A stretch of DNA of 64,000 nucleotides from Buchnera aphidicola (Macrosiphoniella sanborni) (GTDB lineage Bacteria; Pseudomonadota; Gammaproteobacteria; Enterobacterales; Enterobacteriaceae): positions 333,282-397,281 of the forward strand of contig NZ_CP034864.1 of the NCBI RefSeq assembly GCF_005080885.1, in the 5' to 3' direction. The position numbers and the translations under genes were made by a program. Positions 1 through 10,685 of this stretch are shown one piece after another; positions within the stretch are counted from its first letter, which is position 1, and every line of letters begins with the position of its first letter. Under the pieces are notes generated by a model. The model saw only the letters and a list, made by a program, of their open reading frames with translations, was not told where the DNA came from and ran no database searches.

Positions 1-76
1 CCCGAATAATTGAACCTGGACGAGTTTTAATCTCTTTTAAAGATTCTTCAAATAATTGAGCAAAAGATTCATTCAT
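1..76 (-). CDS. rpsA: 30S ribosomal protein S1, N-terminal fragment
   Basis: Only the first 25 codons lie in the window; the gene continues beyond position 1. The peptide starts [16 protein letters not shown] and continues [10 protein letters not shown], nearly identical to the N terminus of E. coli S1, which recruits mRNA to the 30S subunit. The ATG is at 76. The gene follows cmk on the same strand, as in the E. coli cmk-rpsA order, and is probably expressed with it or from its own promoter in the 130-bp spacer. Confidence 0.9.
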   Translation of the reverse strand, partial: MNESFAQLFEESLKEIKTRPGSIIR

Positions 77-207
77 ATTAATAATATACGAAATTTTGTT
101 AATTGTTTATTTTAACTTCATGCTAAAATAATCTTGTTTAATATTATCTTGTAATAATCCTTATTAAAGAATGTTTATGATTTTAAAATTAAATGAATTA
201 TAAATAA

Positions 208-863
208 TTATATTTCTATTTTTTTTAAAATAATTTCTATTATAGATTTAATAACTTCTGATAAAGTCATATAAGTAGAATCTAATATTATAGCATTTTT
301 TGGTATGCATAAAGGAGAAAATAATCGATTTCGATCAGATTCATCACGATTCTTCATTTGCATAAATAATTCTTCATAATTTACATGATAACCTTTTTTT
401 TTAAATTCTATTGCTCTTCGTTGAACACGTACTTCTAAATCAGCATCTAAAAAAAATTTGATCACAGCATCTGGAAATACTGCTGTACCCATATCACGCC
501 CTTCTGCTATTAAACCTGATAAATATTTTAAAGACCTTTGTTTATTAATTAATATTTTCTTCATATTAGGATAAGTTCCTAATTGAGAAGAAATATTACT
601 AATTATCTCAAGATGTTTTGTTTTATGAAAAACATCAATAGTTTTTTTTTTATTAATGAGAAATTCAAATTATCTAATAAAAAGATCATATTTTTTTCAA
701 TAATTTCAATATTTTTATGTAATGCTAAAAATGCTATAAATCGATAAATACATCCTGATTCTAGTAGAAACCAATTTAAATTATGCGCTATTATTTTAGA
801 AACTGTACTTTTACCGACACCACAAGGACCATCAATAGTTATAATAGGATTTTTGTTTATCAT
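208..863 (-). CDS. cmk: Cytidylate kinase, split by a frameshift in a 10-A run
   Basis: Cmk phosphorylates CMP and dCMP to the diphosphates using ATP. The first 86 codons (from 863) hold the P-loop GPCGVGKST. The second part (through 208) holds the conserved GLIAEGRDMGTAVFPDA and a DRNR motif. The frame breaks in the T-run at 642-651 (ten A in the mRNA). Adding one A joins the halves through NKKTIDVF and HKTKHLEIISNISSQLGTYP into a protein of about 218 residues, against 227 in E. coli. The part just before the run is also about 8 residues shorter than the E. coli CMP-binding region. Everything downstream of the run is free of stops and well conserved, so the gene looks maintained, perhaps by slippage during transcription. 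It sits between aroA and rpsA as in E. coli. Confidence 0.85.
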
Positions 864-889
864 ATTTTATCTTTAATATATAAAAATTT

Positions 890-2173
890 TTAATTATTAC
901 AAATAGATAAAAACTCTTTAAAATAATTCGGAAAAGTTTTTGACACACAACTAGGATTAAGTATATTTACACCAATACCAGATAAACAGATAAGTGAAAA
1001 ACACATAGCTATACGATGATCATTATAAGTATTAATATTAGAATATTGAAAAACTTGAGGAGGAGAAATAGATAAAAAATCTTTTCCTTCTTTAACAATA
1101 GCACCAATTTTTTTTAATTCAATACTCATCGCAGATAGACGATCAGTTTCTTTAACTCGCCAATTATATATGTTTCTAATAGTAGTAGTACCCTGTGCAA
1201 ATAAAGCAACTATAGCAATAGTCATTGCGCTATCTGGAATATGATTCATATCTAAATTTATTGCTGTTAATGTATTACGAATACAAGTAATAGAATAATC
1301 TTCCCATAAAATTTTTGCTCCCATTTTTTCTAAAACATGAGCAAAATTTATATCACCTTGAATACTTTTTTTTCCAATACCAACAACTTTAACTGTACCA
1401 CCTTTAATAGCAGCAGAAGCTAAAAAATAAGATGCTGAAGAAGCATCTCCTTCAATTTTATATTCTCCTGGAGTAGTATATGATTGTTTTCCTTTGATAT
1501 AAAAAATACGATAAGAATCGTGCGTAATATTTACTCCAAAAGATTTAATTAAACTTAGAGTAATATCAATATATGGTTTTGAAATTAAATCTTGTTTAAT
1601 AAAAATAGTTGTATCTTTCAAAGCAAGTGGTGCACTCATTAATAAAGAAGTTAAAAATTGACTAGAAATATTACTATTTAAAATAATAGAACCACCAATA
1701 AAACCACCTTTAGTTCGTATTGGAGGATATCCAACATTTTTTTGATATTCAATATCAGCTCCTCCTTGTTGTAATGCATCTACTAAATCTTTTATTGGTC
1801 TTTCATGCATTCTATCTTCGCCATGAAGAAAAACATCATTTTTTTTTAAAGATAATACTGCAAGCAAAGGTCGAATCGCAGTACCTGCATTTCCTAAATA
1901 CAATGATACTGATTTAGATAGAAAAAAAGATTGTCCTATACCTTCAACATAACACGTTTTTTTATCATCAGATAAACTATAATTAATGCCTAATTTTATT
2001 AAAGCATCTAACATGTAATGTGTATCATCACTATGCAATAAATTAGTTAATTTTGTTGTCCCCTTAGCCATAGAAGAAATTAATAATGCTCTATTTGAAA
2101 TACTTTTAGAACCAGGTAAGTAAACAGTTCCATTAACATAAGAAACCGGTTTTAAATCAAGAGAATCTTGCAT
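890..2173 (-). CDS. aroA: 3-phosphoshikimate 1-carboxyvinyltransferase (EPSP synthase)
   Basis: AroA transfers enolpyruvyl from PEP to shikimate-3-phosphate in the cytoplasm, the sixth step to chorismate and so to the aromatic amino acids. The 427-residue protein has exactly the E. coli length. It shows [13 protein letters not shown] near the start, [13 protein letters not shown] in the PEP-binding region (about residues 93-105), [11 protein letters not shown], and the late [10 protein letters not shown] motif. It lies downstream of serC on the same strand, as in the E. coli serC-aroA operon. Phe, Tyr and Trp supply is a central Buchnera service to the host, so retention is expected. Confidence 0.97.
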   Translation of the reverse strand: MQDSLDLKPVSYVNGTVYLPGSKSISNRALLISSMAKGTTKLTNLLHSDDTHYMLDALIKLGINYSLSDDKKTCYVEGIGQSFFLSKSVSLYLGNAGTAIRPLLAVLSLKKNDVFLHGEDRMHERPIKDLVDALQQGGADIEYQKNVGYPPIRTKGGFIGGSIILNSNISSQFLTSLLMSAPLALKDTTIFIKQDLISKPYIDITLSLIKSFGVNITHDSYRIFYIKGKQSYTTPGEYKIEGDASSASYFLASAAIKGGTVKVVGIGKKSIQGDINFAHVLEKMGAKILWEDYSITCIRNTLTAINLDMNHIPDSAMTIAIVALFAQGTTTIRNIYNWRVKETDRLSAMSIELKKIGAIVKEGKDFLSISPPQVFQYSNINTYNDHRIAMCFSLICLSGIGVNILNPSCVSKTFPNYFKEFLSICNN

Positions 2174-2235
2174 AATTAATATACGCTCTATTTAATAAAA
2201 ATTAAAATAATGTTTTAAAAATTTATATAAATTTT

Positions 2236-3324
2236 TTATCCATATCGATTTTCAAAATATGACATAAAATTTATCAAAGCTTGAACCCCTGCTAATGGCA
2301 TAGCATTATAAATAGATGCTCGCATACCACCTACTATACGATGTCCTTTTAAATATTTTAAACCTATTAAAGAAGCTTTTTCTAAAAAAATTGAATTTAA
2401 TTGAGGATCTTTTAAATAAAATACAACGTTCATATTTGATCGATTCTTAATATCGATATTATTAATATAAAAATCACTATCATCGATTTTTTTATATAAT
2501 AAATCTGCTTTTTTTTTATTTAATTTTTCAATATTTTTTAAACCTCCATTTTTTTTTAACCATTTAAAAACTAATCCTGATAAATACCAAGAAAATGTAG
2601 GTGGTGTATTAAACATAGAGTTGTACTGTAATATATTTTTATAATCTAAAATCGAAGGTGATATTTTTGAACAAAACTTTATTAAATTTTCTCTTATGAT
2701 AATTATAGTTATACCTGCAGGACCAATATTTTTTTGTGCACCTGCATAAATGAGATCGTAATTTTCAATATTAATTTCTCGGGACAAAATACAAGATGAA
2801 AAATCTGCTATAATGACTTTGTCATTAAAACAAGGCTCTTCATAAATAGATAATCCATCTATTGTTTCATTAGGACAATAATGAATATATTCTGAATCTT
2901 TATTAAAATTCCATTTTTTCATTGGTAAAAGAAATGTTTTTCTATCATAATGTTTTTTTTTAATTAATATTGATTTGGGGATACAATATTTTTTAGATTC
3001 TATAAATGCACATTCAGACCAATAACCACTATTTATATAATCTGCTTTTTTATCACAACTTAATAAATTCATAGGAACAGCAGAAAATTGTCCTCTAGCA
3101 CCACCTTGACAAAATAATACTTTAAAATGATCAGGTATATTTAACAAATCTCTAAGATCTTGTTCTGCTTCTAAGGCAACTTGTATAAATTCTTCACTAC
3201 GATGGCTAATTTCTATAATAGAAGAACCGGATTGCTTCCAATTTTGCAGTTCTTTTGTTGCTTGTAACAAAACATCTTTTGGCATCATAGCTGGACCAGC
3301 ACTAAAATTATAAACTACATTCAT
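2236..3324 (-). CDS. serC: Phosphoserine aminotransferase
   Basis: SerC is a PLP enzyme that converts 3-phosphohydroxypyruvate to phosphoserine and also acts on 3-hydroxy-4-phosphohydroxythreonine in the pyridoxal phosphate pathway. The protein is 362 residues (same as E. coli) and starts MNVVYNFSAGPAMMP. The PLP lysine lies in AGAQKNIGPAG and the C-terminal part has GHRIVGGMRASIYNAMP. The gene is 62 bp upstream of aroA, so the two are probably cotranscribed. The coding strand carries a 9-A run at the LIKKKHYDRK segment. Confidence 0.96.
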   Translation of the reverse strand: MNVVYNFSAGPAMMPKDVLLQATKELQNWKQSGSSIIEISHRSEEFIQVALEAEQDLRDLLNIPDHFKVLFCQGGARGQFSAVPMNLLSCDKKADYINSGYWSECAFIESKKYCIPKSILIKKKHYDRKTFLLPMKKWNFNKDSEYIHYCPNETIDGLSIYEEPCFNDKVIIADFSSCILSREINIENYDLIYAGAQKNIGPAGITIIIIRENLIKFCSKISPSILDYKNILQYNSMFNTPPTFSWYLSGLVFKWLKKNGGLKNIEKLNKKKADLLYKKIDDSDFYINNIDIKNRSNMNVVFYLKDPQLNSIFLEKASLIGLKYLKGHRIVGGMRASIYNAMPLAGVQALINFMSYFENRYG

Positions 3325-3361
3325 TGTTTCACCAATTATGTTTTAAGAATTATATTTATGA

Positions 3362-4645
3362 TTAGTTTATAAATTCTAATCCTTGCATATATTTTTTTTG
3401 AAGAATTTTAGGGATTTCGACACGACCATCAGAATGTTGATAATTTTCTAAAATAGCAGCTAATGTTCTTCCTATTGCTAAACCAGAACCATTTAATGTA
3501 TGTACAAAACAATTTTTTTGTTCAGATTTTTTTTTATAACGAGCTTTCATGCGACGAGCTTGAAAATCATGCATATTAGAACAAGAAGAAATTTCTCTAT
3601 ATTTTTTTTGGGAAGGAAACCAAACTTCTAAATCATAAGTTTTTACAGCAGAAAAACCCATTTCTCCTGCACATAATAGAACTTTTCTATATGGTAAATC
3701 TAAAAGTTGCAATACTTTTTCAGCATGGTTTGTTAATTCTTCTAATGCTGCTTCAGATTTCTCTGGTGTTACTATTTGCACTAATTCTACTTTATCAAAT
3801 TGATGTAATCTTATTAAACCTCTGGAATCACGTCCATAAGAAGATGCTTCTGACCGAAAACAAGGAGTATGTGCAGTTAACATAATAGGCAAATCATTTT
3901 CATTTATTATTTTATTACAAACTAAATTAGTTAATGGTACTTCCCCAGTTGGAATTAATATATATTTTTTTTCATCTATCATAGTTATATGAAATAAATC
4001 ATGACTAAATTTCGGCAATTGACCAGTACCATATAATGCTTTAGGCTTTACTAAATAAGGAACATAAGTTTCTATATAACCGTGATTCAAAGTATGTAAA
4101 TCTAACATAAATTGGCTCAATGCTCGATGCAAAAGAGCTATTTTACCATGCATTACAACAAATCGAGATCCGGATATTTTTGCTGAAGATTCTAAATCTA
4201 ATTCCTGAAATTTCTTGCCTATTGTTATATGATCTTGAACAATAAAATTGTATTTTCTTTTTTTTCCCCAATATTTAACTTCTTTGTTATAAATTGAAGA
4301 ATTTCCTTTTGGAACATCATCTGCAGGAATATTAGGTATACACATAGAAAAATTATAAATTTCTTCTTTTAAAATATTTAGTTGATTTTTTAAATCATGT
4401 AAAGTTTTTGCTGATTCTATTAATTTTTTTTTTGATATTGAATGTTGATTTTTTTTTGTTTTAGATTCTCTGACTAAATTGGATAAAGAATTATGTTTAA
4501 ATTGTAAATCCTCTGTAGCAATTTGTAATTTTTTCCGCTTATCTTCCATAGAAGAAATTTTTGAAATATCTAATATATAACCTTTTTTTAATAATTTTTT
4601 TGCTATTATATTTAATTCATTTCTTAAAAAATAAGGATTCAACAT
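3362..4645 (-). CDS. serS: Seryl-tRNA synthetase
   Basis: SerS charges tRNA-Ser. The 427-residue protein (E. coli 430) has the N-terminal tRNA-binding coiled-coil arm (about residues 30-100, Lys-rich) and a class II core. Motif 2 is FRSEASSYGRDSRGLIRLHQF and motif 3 is the late GLAIGRTLAAILENYQ. A run of ten A occurs in frame in the arm (SISKKKLIES, complement of 4433-4442), so this intact gene carries the same kind of slippery tract that breaks cmk. A likely substrate tRNA-Ser(UGA) is encoded at 21657. Confidence 0.96.
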   Translation of the reverse strand: MLNPYFLRNELNIIAKKLLKKGYILDISKISSMEDKRKKLQIATEDLQFKHNSLSNLVRESKTKKNQHSISKKKLIESAKTLHDLKNQLNILKEEIYNFSMCIPNIPADDVPKGNSSIYNKEVKYWGKKRKYNFIVQDHITIGKKFQELDLESSAKISGSRFVVMHGKIALLHRALSQFMLDLHTLNHGYIETYVPYLVKPKALYGTGQLPKFSHDLFHITMIDEKKYILIPTGEVPLTNLVCNKIINENDLPIMLTAHTPCFRSEASSYGRDSRGLIRLHQFDKVELVQIVTPEKSEAALEELTNHAEKVLQLLDLPYRKVLLCAGEMGFSAVKTYDLEVWFPSQKKYREISSCSNMHDFQARRMKARYKKKSEQKNCFVHTLNGSGLAIGRTLAAILENYQHSDGRVEIPKILQKKYMQGLEFIN

Positions 4646-4967
4646 AACATATTTTTCTCCTCTAAATTATAAATATTTTTTATTTAATATATTTTATAAT
4701 TTATTCAATAACTTAATTCAACGACTTATAAACGATAAAGATAGAAAAATACTCAAATTTTTATACTCAAAAAAATAAATAATTAAATTATTTAATATAT
4801 TAAGATGTATTTGATAAAATTAAAACAATTATAATATTTTCTAATTAAATTAAAAAGATATATATTATTCTATTCAAAAATATTAATCATTAATATTAAA
4901 AAATACAATATTTATTGTATTATAGACATTAATAGACATTAACAATATATTTTTAGGAAATAAGAAA
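4646..4967. other. Gene-free spacer between divergent serS and trxB
   Basis: This AT-rich stretch of 322 bp separates the divergent starts of serS and trxB and must carry both promoters. No ORF, tRNA or convincing relic is visible. A TAGGAAATAAGAAA segment just before the trxB ATG supplies its ribosome binding site. E. coli carries lolA, ftsK and lrp in the corresponding interval; I see no trace of them. Confidence 0.6.
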
Positions 4968-5927
4968 ATGAATATTATTAAACATAATAAAATCATTATT
5001 TTAGGTTCTGGACCAGCTGGATATACTGCTGCAATATATGCTTCAAGAGCTAATTTGAATCCTATTTTGCTTACTGGTATCAATCAAGGAGGGCAACTTA
5101 TGAATACTAATGAGATTGAAAATTGGCCTGGAGATGCAGATAAAATAAGTGGATCAGAACTAATGAATCGAATGTATAAACATATTATACAACTTAATAC
5201 TACAGTGATATCTGATAATATCATAGAAGTAGATTTTAAAAAAAAACCATTTTATTTAATAGGTGAAAAAAATAAGTATACTGCAGATGCAGTTATTATT
5301 GCTACTGGGGCAAATCCTAGATATTTAGGATTAAAATCAGAAAAATTATTTCAAGGGAAAGGAGTTTCAACATGTGCTGTATGCGATGGTTTCTTTTATA
5401 AAGGAAAAGAAGTTGCAGTAGTAGGTGGAGGCAATACAGCTATAGAAGAAACATTATATTTATCTCATTTTGTTAAAAGGGTACATTTAATACATAGAAA
5501 AAAAAATTTTAGTGCTGAAAAAATTTTATTAGATCGATTACAACAAAAAATTAAGAACAAAACGATCATGATTTATTTTAATTCTACTATAAAAGAAATA
5601 TTAGGTGATACTTTTGGAGTCACTCACGTACGGATTGAACAAGAAAATAATAAAAAAATACAAGAAAAACATATTCCAGTTTCTGGATTATTTGTAGCTA
5701 TTGGATATATTCCTAATACAAGTATATTCGTTAACGAATTAAAAATGAAAGATGGTTATATTCAGGTCAAAAGAGGTAGACATGGAAATTATACACAAAC
5801 AAATATACCTGGTATATTCGCTGCAGGAGATGTAATAGATCACGTATACAAACAAGCAATTACATCATCTGCTAGTGGTTGTATGGCTGCTTTAGATAGT
5901 GAACGTTATCTAAATGAAACAACATAA
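4968..5927 (+). CDS. trxB: Thioredoxin reductase
   Basis: TrxB is the NADPH- and FAD-dependent reductase that keeps thioredoxin reduced in the cytoplasm. The 319 residues (E. coli 321) show the FAD-binding GSGPAGYTAAIYASRA near the N terminus and the redox-active pair in STCAVCDGFF (about residue 137). The NADPH-binding VVGGGNTAIEE and the second FAD motif GIFAAGDVIDH follow. The active site reads CAVC, where E. coli has CATC. A perfect hairpin (5973-5995) follows the gene before infA. Confidence 0.97.
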   Translation: MNIIKHNKIIILGSGPAGYTAAIYASRANLNPILLTGINQGGQLMNTNEIENWPGDADKISGSELMNRMYKHIIQLNTTVISDNIIEVDFKKKPFYLIGEKNKYTADAVIIATGANPRYLGLKSEKLFQGKGVSTCAVCDGFFYKGKEVAVVGGGNTAIEETLYLSHFVKRVHLIHRKKNFSAEKILLDRLQQKIKNKTIMIYFNSTIKEILGDTFGVTHVRIEQENNKKIQEKHIPVSGLFVAIGYIPNTSIFVNELKMKDGYIQVKRGRHGNYTQTNIPGIFAAGDVIDHVYKQAITSSASGCMAALDSERYLNETT

Positions 5928-5972
5928 AAAAAGAATAAAAAATTATCTTTATAATATGTTGTATATTAAAAT

Positions 5973-5995
5973 ATACTAGTCAAAATGACTAGTAT
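5973..5995. terminator. Perfect 10-bp hairpin between trxB and infA
   Basis: ATACTAGTCA and its exact complement TGACTAGTAT flank an AAA loop. No T-tract follows on the plus strand, so this may be an mRNA 3'-end stabiliser or a weak terminator rather than a canonical Rho-independent one. Confidence 0.5.
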
Positions 5996-6039
5996 CTGAT
6001 ATTATTAAAATATAAAAAAAAATTTTAGTAAGGAATAAA

Positions 6040-6258
6040 ATGTCTAAAGAAGAAAATATTGAAATGCAAGGAACAGTAATAGATACATTACCTAATACTA
6101 TGTTTCGTGTAGAATTAGAAAATAAACATATTATTACTGCTCATATTTCAGGAAAAATGAGAAAAAATTATATAAGAATATTAACAGGAGATAAAGTAAC
6201 TGTAGAACTTACTCCTTATGACTTAACTAAGGGAAGAATAATTTTTAGGAGTCGTTAA
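6040..6258 (+). CDS. infA: Translation initiation factor IF-1
   Basis: IF-1 binds the 30S A site and supports IF-2 and IF-3 during initiation. The 72-residue protein is the full E. coli length and almost identical to it: [21 protein letters not shown], then [25 protein letters not shown], forming a single S1-like OB fold. An AAGGAAT ribosome binding site precedes the ATG. The tRNA-Ser gene that follows infA in E. coli is not present. Confidence 0.97.
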   Translation: MSKEENIEMQGTVIDTLPNTMFRVELENKHIITAHISGKMRKNYIRILTGDKVTVELTPYDLTKGRIIFRSR

Positions 6259-6419
6259 TAATTTAACAAAAATCATAATTAATATTTTAGAAAAATCAAT
6301 TATATTCCTAAACGGAATTCATATCTTAAGAACTTATCTAATAATAATCTAATTTGAAAAAAATATATTATACTTTTCTTGAAAAACCCAAACTTTTCAA
6401 AATAATTTAAAGAGAATTT

Positions 6420-8189
6420 ATGCGCACGCAATATTGTGGGAATATTCGAATAAAAGATTTAAATAAAAAAGTAATATTATGTGGATGGGTGCATAAAATA
6501 AGAAATTTCGGTAAGTTGATTTTTATTGACATGAGAGATCATACAGGTTTAATTCAAATTGTTGTTCATTTGAAAAATAAAATTCTTTTTCAACAAGTAT
6601 TAAATTTAAAAAATGAATTTTGTATTCAAATTCATGGCATCGTACAAAAAAGAATAGAAAAAAATAAAAATATTAAAATGAGTACTGGCGAAATAGAAAT
6701 TTTAGCTCATGTATTAACAGTTTTAAATATTTCATCAACTCTTCCTATAAATTATCTCAATGATAATAATGACGAATTAAGATTAAAATATAGATATTTA
6801 GATTTACGTAATTTTAATCTTTTAGAAAATCTAAAAAAAAGAAATCAAATCACTTATTTAATCAGACAATTTTTAACAAAAAAAAATTTTTTAGATATTG
6901 AAACTCCTATACTTACAAAATCTACACCAGAAGGAGCTAGAGATTATTTAGTACCAAGTCGTAATCATTATGGAAAATTTTATGCATTACCTCAATCTCC
7001 ACAATTATTTAAGCAAATATTAATGATTGCTGGTATTGATAAATATTATCAAATAGTTAAATGCTTTCGTGATGAAGATTTACGTTCAGATAGACAACCA
7101 GAATTTACTCAAATTGATATTGAAGTTTCTTTTATGAATTCTAAAAAATTTATTAATTTAATAGAAGCACTAATCATCAAAATTTGGTCAAAGATTATTA
7201 ATTTTAATTTAAAAAAATTTCCTATAATATCTTTTAATGAATCTATAAAAACATATGGATCAGATAAACCAGATTTAAGAAATCCACTTAAAATTGTTGA
7301 TATACATGATATATTTCAAGATAAAAAATTTACACTATTTTTTAAAATAAATATTCAAGAAAATAATCGTATAGCATTATTATGTATACCCCAAGGTGCT
7401 ATTTTAAGTTTAAAAAAAATTAATAATTATATCGAATATGTAAAACAATACGGTGCAAAACAATTATTTTATATAAAAATTACAGCATATCATTTTAATT
7501 ATAAAGATATATGCAGTTCTATGAAAAACATATTAGACGATATTACTTTTAATAAAATACTTCAAAAAAGTAGTGCAAAAATCGGAGATATTTTATTTTT
7601 AATGGCAGATAAAGACTATATTGTAAATAAATCTCTTAGTATGTTACGTTTAAAATTAGGTAATGATCTTCATATTACTGATAAAAATAGTTGGAAACCT
7701 GTCTGGATTGTTGATTTTCCTATGTTTCATAAAGATAGTACAGGAAAACTTTCTTCTGTTCATCACCCGTTTACAGCTGTAAAAAATATGGATATGGAAA
7801 TGTTAAAAAATACACCAGATATTGCTATTTCAGATAGTTATGATCTTGTAATAAATGGTTATGAGATTGGAGGAGGCTCAGTTCGTATTCATAATGCTAA
7901 CATGCAAAAACGAGTATTTGATATCATTGGTATTAATAAATCTCTTCAATATGAAAAATTTGGTTTCTTGATAGAGGCATTACAATATGGAGCACCTCCT
8001 CATGCAGGAATAGCTTTAGGTTTAGATAGAATAGTCATGCTATTAACTAATAGTAAAAATATTAGAGATGTGATTGCTTTTCCTAAAACAACATCAGCTA
8101 CTTGTTTAATGACTGATTCTCCTAGTTTTGTTGATATTTCAACATTAAAAGAATTATCTATACAAATATTAAAAAAAAAACAATTATAA
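6420..8189 (+). CDS. aspS: Aspartyl-tRNA synthetase
   Basis: AspS charges tRNA-Asp. The 589 residues (E. coli 590) have an N-terminal OB anticodon-binding domain (to about 105), then the class II catalytic core with [25 protein letters not shown] and the motif 2 region [21 protein letters not shown] bacterial GAD-type insertion covers about residues 290-420. Motif 3 is [13 protein letters not shown] near the C terminus. AAAGAGAA precedes the ATG. The stop overlaps the end of convergent znuB by 6 bp, so no terminator separates them. Confidence 0.96.
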   Translation: MRTQYCGNIRIKDLNKKVILCGWVHKIRNFGKLIFIDMRDHTGLIQIVVHLKNKILFQQVLNLKNEFCIQIHGIVQKRIEKNKNIKMSTGEIEILAHVLTVLNISSTLPINYLNDNNDELRLKYRYLDLRNFNLLENLKKRNQITYLIRQFLTKKNFLDIETPILTKSTPEGARDYLVPSRNHYGKFYALPQSPQLFKQILMIAGIDKYYQIVKCFRDEDLRSDRQPEFTQIDIEVSFMNSKKFINLIEALIIKIWSKIINFNLKKFPIISFNESIKTYGSDKPDLRNPLKIVDIHDIFQDKKFTLFFKINIQENNRIALLCIPQGAILSLKKINNYIEYVKQYGAKQLFYIKITAYHFNYKDICSSMKNILDDITFNKILQKSSAKIGDILFLMADKDYIVNKSLSMLRLKLGNDLHITDKNSWKPVWIVDFPMFHKDSTGKLSSVHHPFTAVKNMDMEMLKNTPDIAISDSYDLVINGYEIGGGSVRIHNANMQKRVFDIIGINKSLQYEKFGFLIEALQYGAPPHAGIALGLDRIVMLLTNSKNIRDVIAFPKTTSATCLMTDSPSFVDISTLKELSIQILKKKQL

Positions 8190-8984
8190 AAAATTTTTAA
8201 AAAAAACTTTTTTTATTATACCTAATACACATAAACACGAAGAACATAATACAATAGATGGGCTTGCAGGTGTATGAAGAAAAAAACATAAAATGATTCC
8301 TCCTGTAATAGAAACAATACTTGCTATAATAGCAATTATAACCATTTTTTCTGGTGAATTAGAAAAATTTTGTGCTGTTGCTGGAGGAATAATTAATAAA
8401 GATGTAATTAATAATGCACCTACAAATTTAATAGCTATAGCAATACTGAAAGCAGTCATTAACATAATAGTTAAACGAGCATAAAAAATATTTACGCCCT
8501 CTATTTGAGCTAATTCTTCATTAATTGTTGCTAATAAAATAGAATTCCAACGATAGTATAAAATAGTTAGTATTATTAGACTACTTATAATAATAACAAT
8601 TAAATCATATTCTGTGACAGATAACAGATCGCCAAATAAATAATTTGTAATATCTGTTGTATGATGATTAGATATGAAACTTATAAGAATCATTCCTAAA
8701 GATAATGAACTATGTAATATTAGACTAAGTATTGTTTCTAAAGAAAATGGTAATGATTTTTCTAACCACGCTAAAATAAGAGAAAGTGTACTCATCAAAA
8801 GAAAAAGAGAAAAAAATGAATTTATATTGAATATAAGAGATATTGCTATACCAAGAAGAGAAGAATGTGATAAAGTATCACCAAAAGATGACATACGTCT
8901 CCACACGATAAATGAACCTAATGGAGCAGTAGTTAAAGAAAGAACAATCCCTGCAAACCATCCAAAAAAAAATATTTTAAACAT
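8184..8984 (-). CDS. znuB: Zinc ABC transporter permease
   Basis: ZnuB is the inner-membrane channel of the ZnuABC zinc importer. The 266-residue protein (E. coli 261) is almost all hydrophobic segments, about seven to eight helices, and shows the ABC-3 family permease features ([20 protein letters not shown] near the N terminus; [19 protein letters not shown] late). It lies 34 bp downstream of znuC on the same strand. No znuA (periplasmic zinc-binding protein) is found next to it, although E. coli has znuA divergent from znuC. Confidence 0.92.
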   Translation of the reverse strand: MFKIFFFGWFAGIVLSLTTAPLGSFIVWRRMSSFGDTLSHSSLLGIAISLIFNINSFFSLFLLMSTLSLILAWLEKSLPFSLETILSLILHSSLSLGMILISFISNHHTTDITNYLFGDLLSVTEYDLIVIIISSLIILTILYYRWNSILLATINEELAQIEGVNIFYARLTIMLMTAFSIAIAIKFVGALLITSLLIIPPATAQNFSNSPEKMVIIAIIASIVSITGGIILCFFLHTPASPSIVLCSSCLCVLGIIKKVFFKNFL

Positions 8985-9018
8985 ATAAACATGTACTCTT
9001 TATTTTAGTAAAATATAT

Positions 9019-9735
9019 TTAAAAATCATGAATGTGATTGTGATGATGCTGATAAAATGCCAGTTCTTTTACACGTTTAGAACCAAAAATAGAAATAAAT
9101 TCTAAATTATTACAAACAGTTTCTGGTGTACCAGAACAACAAATATGATTATTTAAACAAATAACATCATCTGTTTTAGCTGTTACAAAATTTAAATCAT
9201 GAGAAACAAATAGAACTGAACATTGTAATTCATTACGAATTTGATTAATCAATTTATAAAAAGTTGCTTGTCCAATGATGTCTAATCCTTGCATAGGTTC
9301 ATCTAAAACTAATAAATCAGGATTATTCAACAATGCTTTTGCTAAAAGAATTTTCTGTGTTTCTCCTCCAGATAACTCTTGTAATTGTCGATATTTTAAG
9401 TGTTTTGCTTTTACACGTTTTAATATTTTAGATATTATGATATTATTTTTTTTTCGAGATAATTTCATGTAGCGTTCTACTGTAATAGGTAATAAATTAT
9501 TAAGAAATAGCTTTTGGGGTATATAACCAATAGATAAATTCTCTCTTCGAATAATCTGACCAGAATTAGGTTTAATTAATCCTAAAATCACACGTATTAA
9601 TGTTGTTTTACCTGCACCATTTGGTCCAATTAACGTTAAAACTTTATTTGAATGTAAAGATAATGTTATATTCGTCAAAATAGAACGATTAGATACATTT
9701 ACATGAACATTTGTTAATGTAATTAATTTATACAT
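9019..9735 (-). CDS. znuC: Zinc ABC transporter ATP-binding protein
   Basis: ZnuC powers zinc import with ZnuB. The 238 residues contain Walker A GPNGAGKTT (about 36-44), the Q-loop in IGYIPQK, signature LSGGETQK, Walker B LLVLDEPMQGLD and the switch His in VLFVSHD. The C terminus ends in a His-rich tail (HHHNHIHDF) like that of E. coli ZnuC, here cut short just after it. That tail and the pairing with znuB make zinc the likely substrate. A 17-bp palindrome lies upstream at 9789-9805. Confidence 0.94.
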   Translation of the reverse strand: MYKLITLTNVHVNVSNRSILTNITLSLHSNKVLTLIGPNGAGKTTLIRVILGLIKPNSGQIIRRENLSIGYIPQKLFLNNLLPITVERYMKLSRKKNNIIISKILKRVKAKHLKYRQLQELSGGETQKILLAKALLNNPDLLVLDEPMQGLDIIGQATFYKLINQIRNELQCSVLFVSHDLNFVTAKTDDVICLNNHICCSGTPETVCNNLEFISIFGSKRVKELAFYQHHHNHIHDF

Positions 9736-10685
9736 ATTTCATAAAACATCTCTATTAAGGAATGTATTTTTTAAATTAAAATGTATCATTTACATTGAAT
9801 GTAAACTAAAATGATCTTTTTATTCTATAAATTACTTTTTAAAACGATATTTATACTATTTTATTAATTTATAAGTATATTACGATTCAGTTCAGTAGAG
9901 ATACTATTTAATAAAATTAATTCGTATATTTATAGATTAAAAGTACAATTTTAATTTTTTAAATTTATTTTTTTAACATATATGTTTATGTTATAGAATT
10001 AACCTAATTAACACAACTCATCTTTAATATGTTATTTCAGACTTATCAGTAATCATATTTTTAAAAAATATTATTATAAAATTAAAAGTAATCATAATAT
10101 GTAAAATAATTCTTGAAAATTTATATATTTTACACTGGATCAAAAAAATGAAGAAATTTTAAATAAAGATTGTACTGACGATTAATACAAGAAGATTTTT
10201 TCATATTTGAGCATTAAAGATGAAAAACAATTTTTATACAGTTTAGATGTAATTTATAAAACTATATTACTATCAAAATACATTCACTTAAAACAATGAA
10301 GAAAACATTTTTTAAAATTTAATAAATATTTTTGAATCTGCTGTGCTATAACTATAAATAAATATTAAAATAAATATAGTATCTTATACTATAATAAATT
10401 TCATCTATTTATCTGGAAAAATTATTTATCTATAGATAGCATATATTAGAAAGGAATATAGATAAGAATAAAAAATATTTCATTTAATCATATTATAAAC
10501 TTAGGAAAAATATTTTTTATAAAAATGAAATTAGTATATATATCTATTATATTTAATATATTCATTAAAATAAAACATTCATATTAATCACAATTTAATC
10601 AATTTTAATAGAAAATGAAAATTTTATTATCAATTTCAAAAGAACAAATTTTTATGCAAAATTTTTAAAATTCTATTGTATAGAA
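9736..10685. other. Gene-free 950-bp region where znuA, mepM and lpxM lie in E. coli
   Basis: The interval between the znuC start and the pykA end has no credible ORF. In E. coli the same interval holds znuA, mepM and lpxM on the strand opposite znuC, so this is most likely eroded coding DNA. The longest plus-strand stop-free run (10186-10296, 37 codons) shows no similarity I can recognise. The only ordered element is the palindrome at 9789-9805. Confidence 0.6.
9789..9805. promoter_or_regulatory. 17-bp palindrome upstream of znuC, possible relic operator
   Basis: TTTACATT-G-AATGTAAA is a perfect inverted repeat 54-70 bp before the znuC ATG, the place where E. coli carries the Zur box of the znuA/znuC intergenic region. 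The sequence is not a good match to the E. coli Zur consensus. Eight-base arms arise by chance in DNA this AT-rich, so the call is weak. Confidence 0.25.

Noticed and set aside
4883-5083. Minus-strand ORF overlapping the start of trxB
   Set aside because: It is antisense to the conserved FAD-binding region of trxB, and its composition follows from that gene.
8674-8988. Plus-strand 104-codon ORF inside znuB
   Set aside because: It is the antisense shadow of a highly hydrophobic conserved permease and has no family features.
10186-10296. 37-codon stop-free run as a mepM or znuA relic
   Set aside because: I could not match it to conserved motifs of MepM, ZnuA or LpxM, and it has no start with a ribosome binding site.
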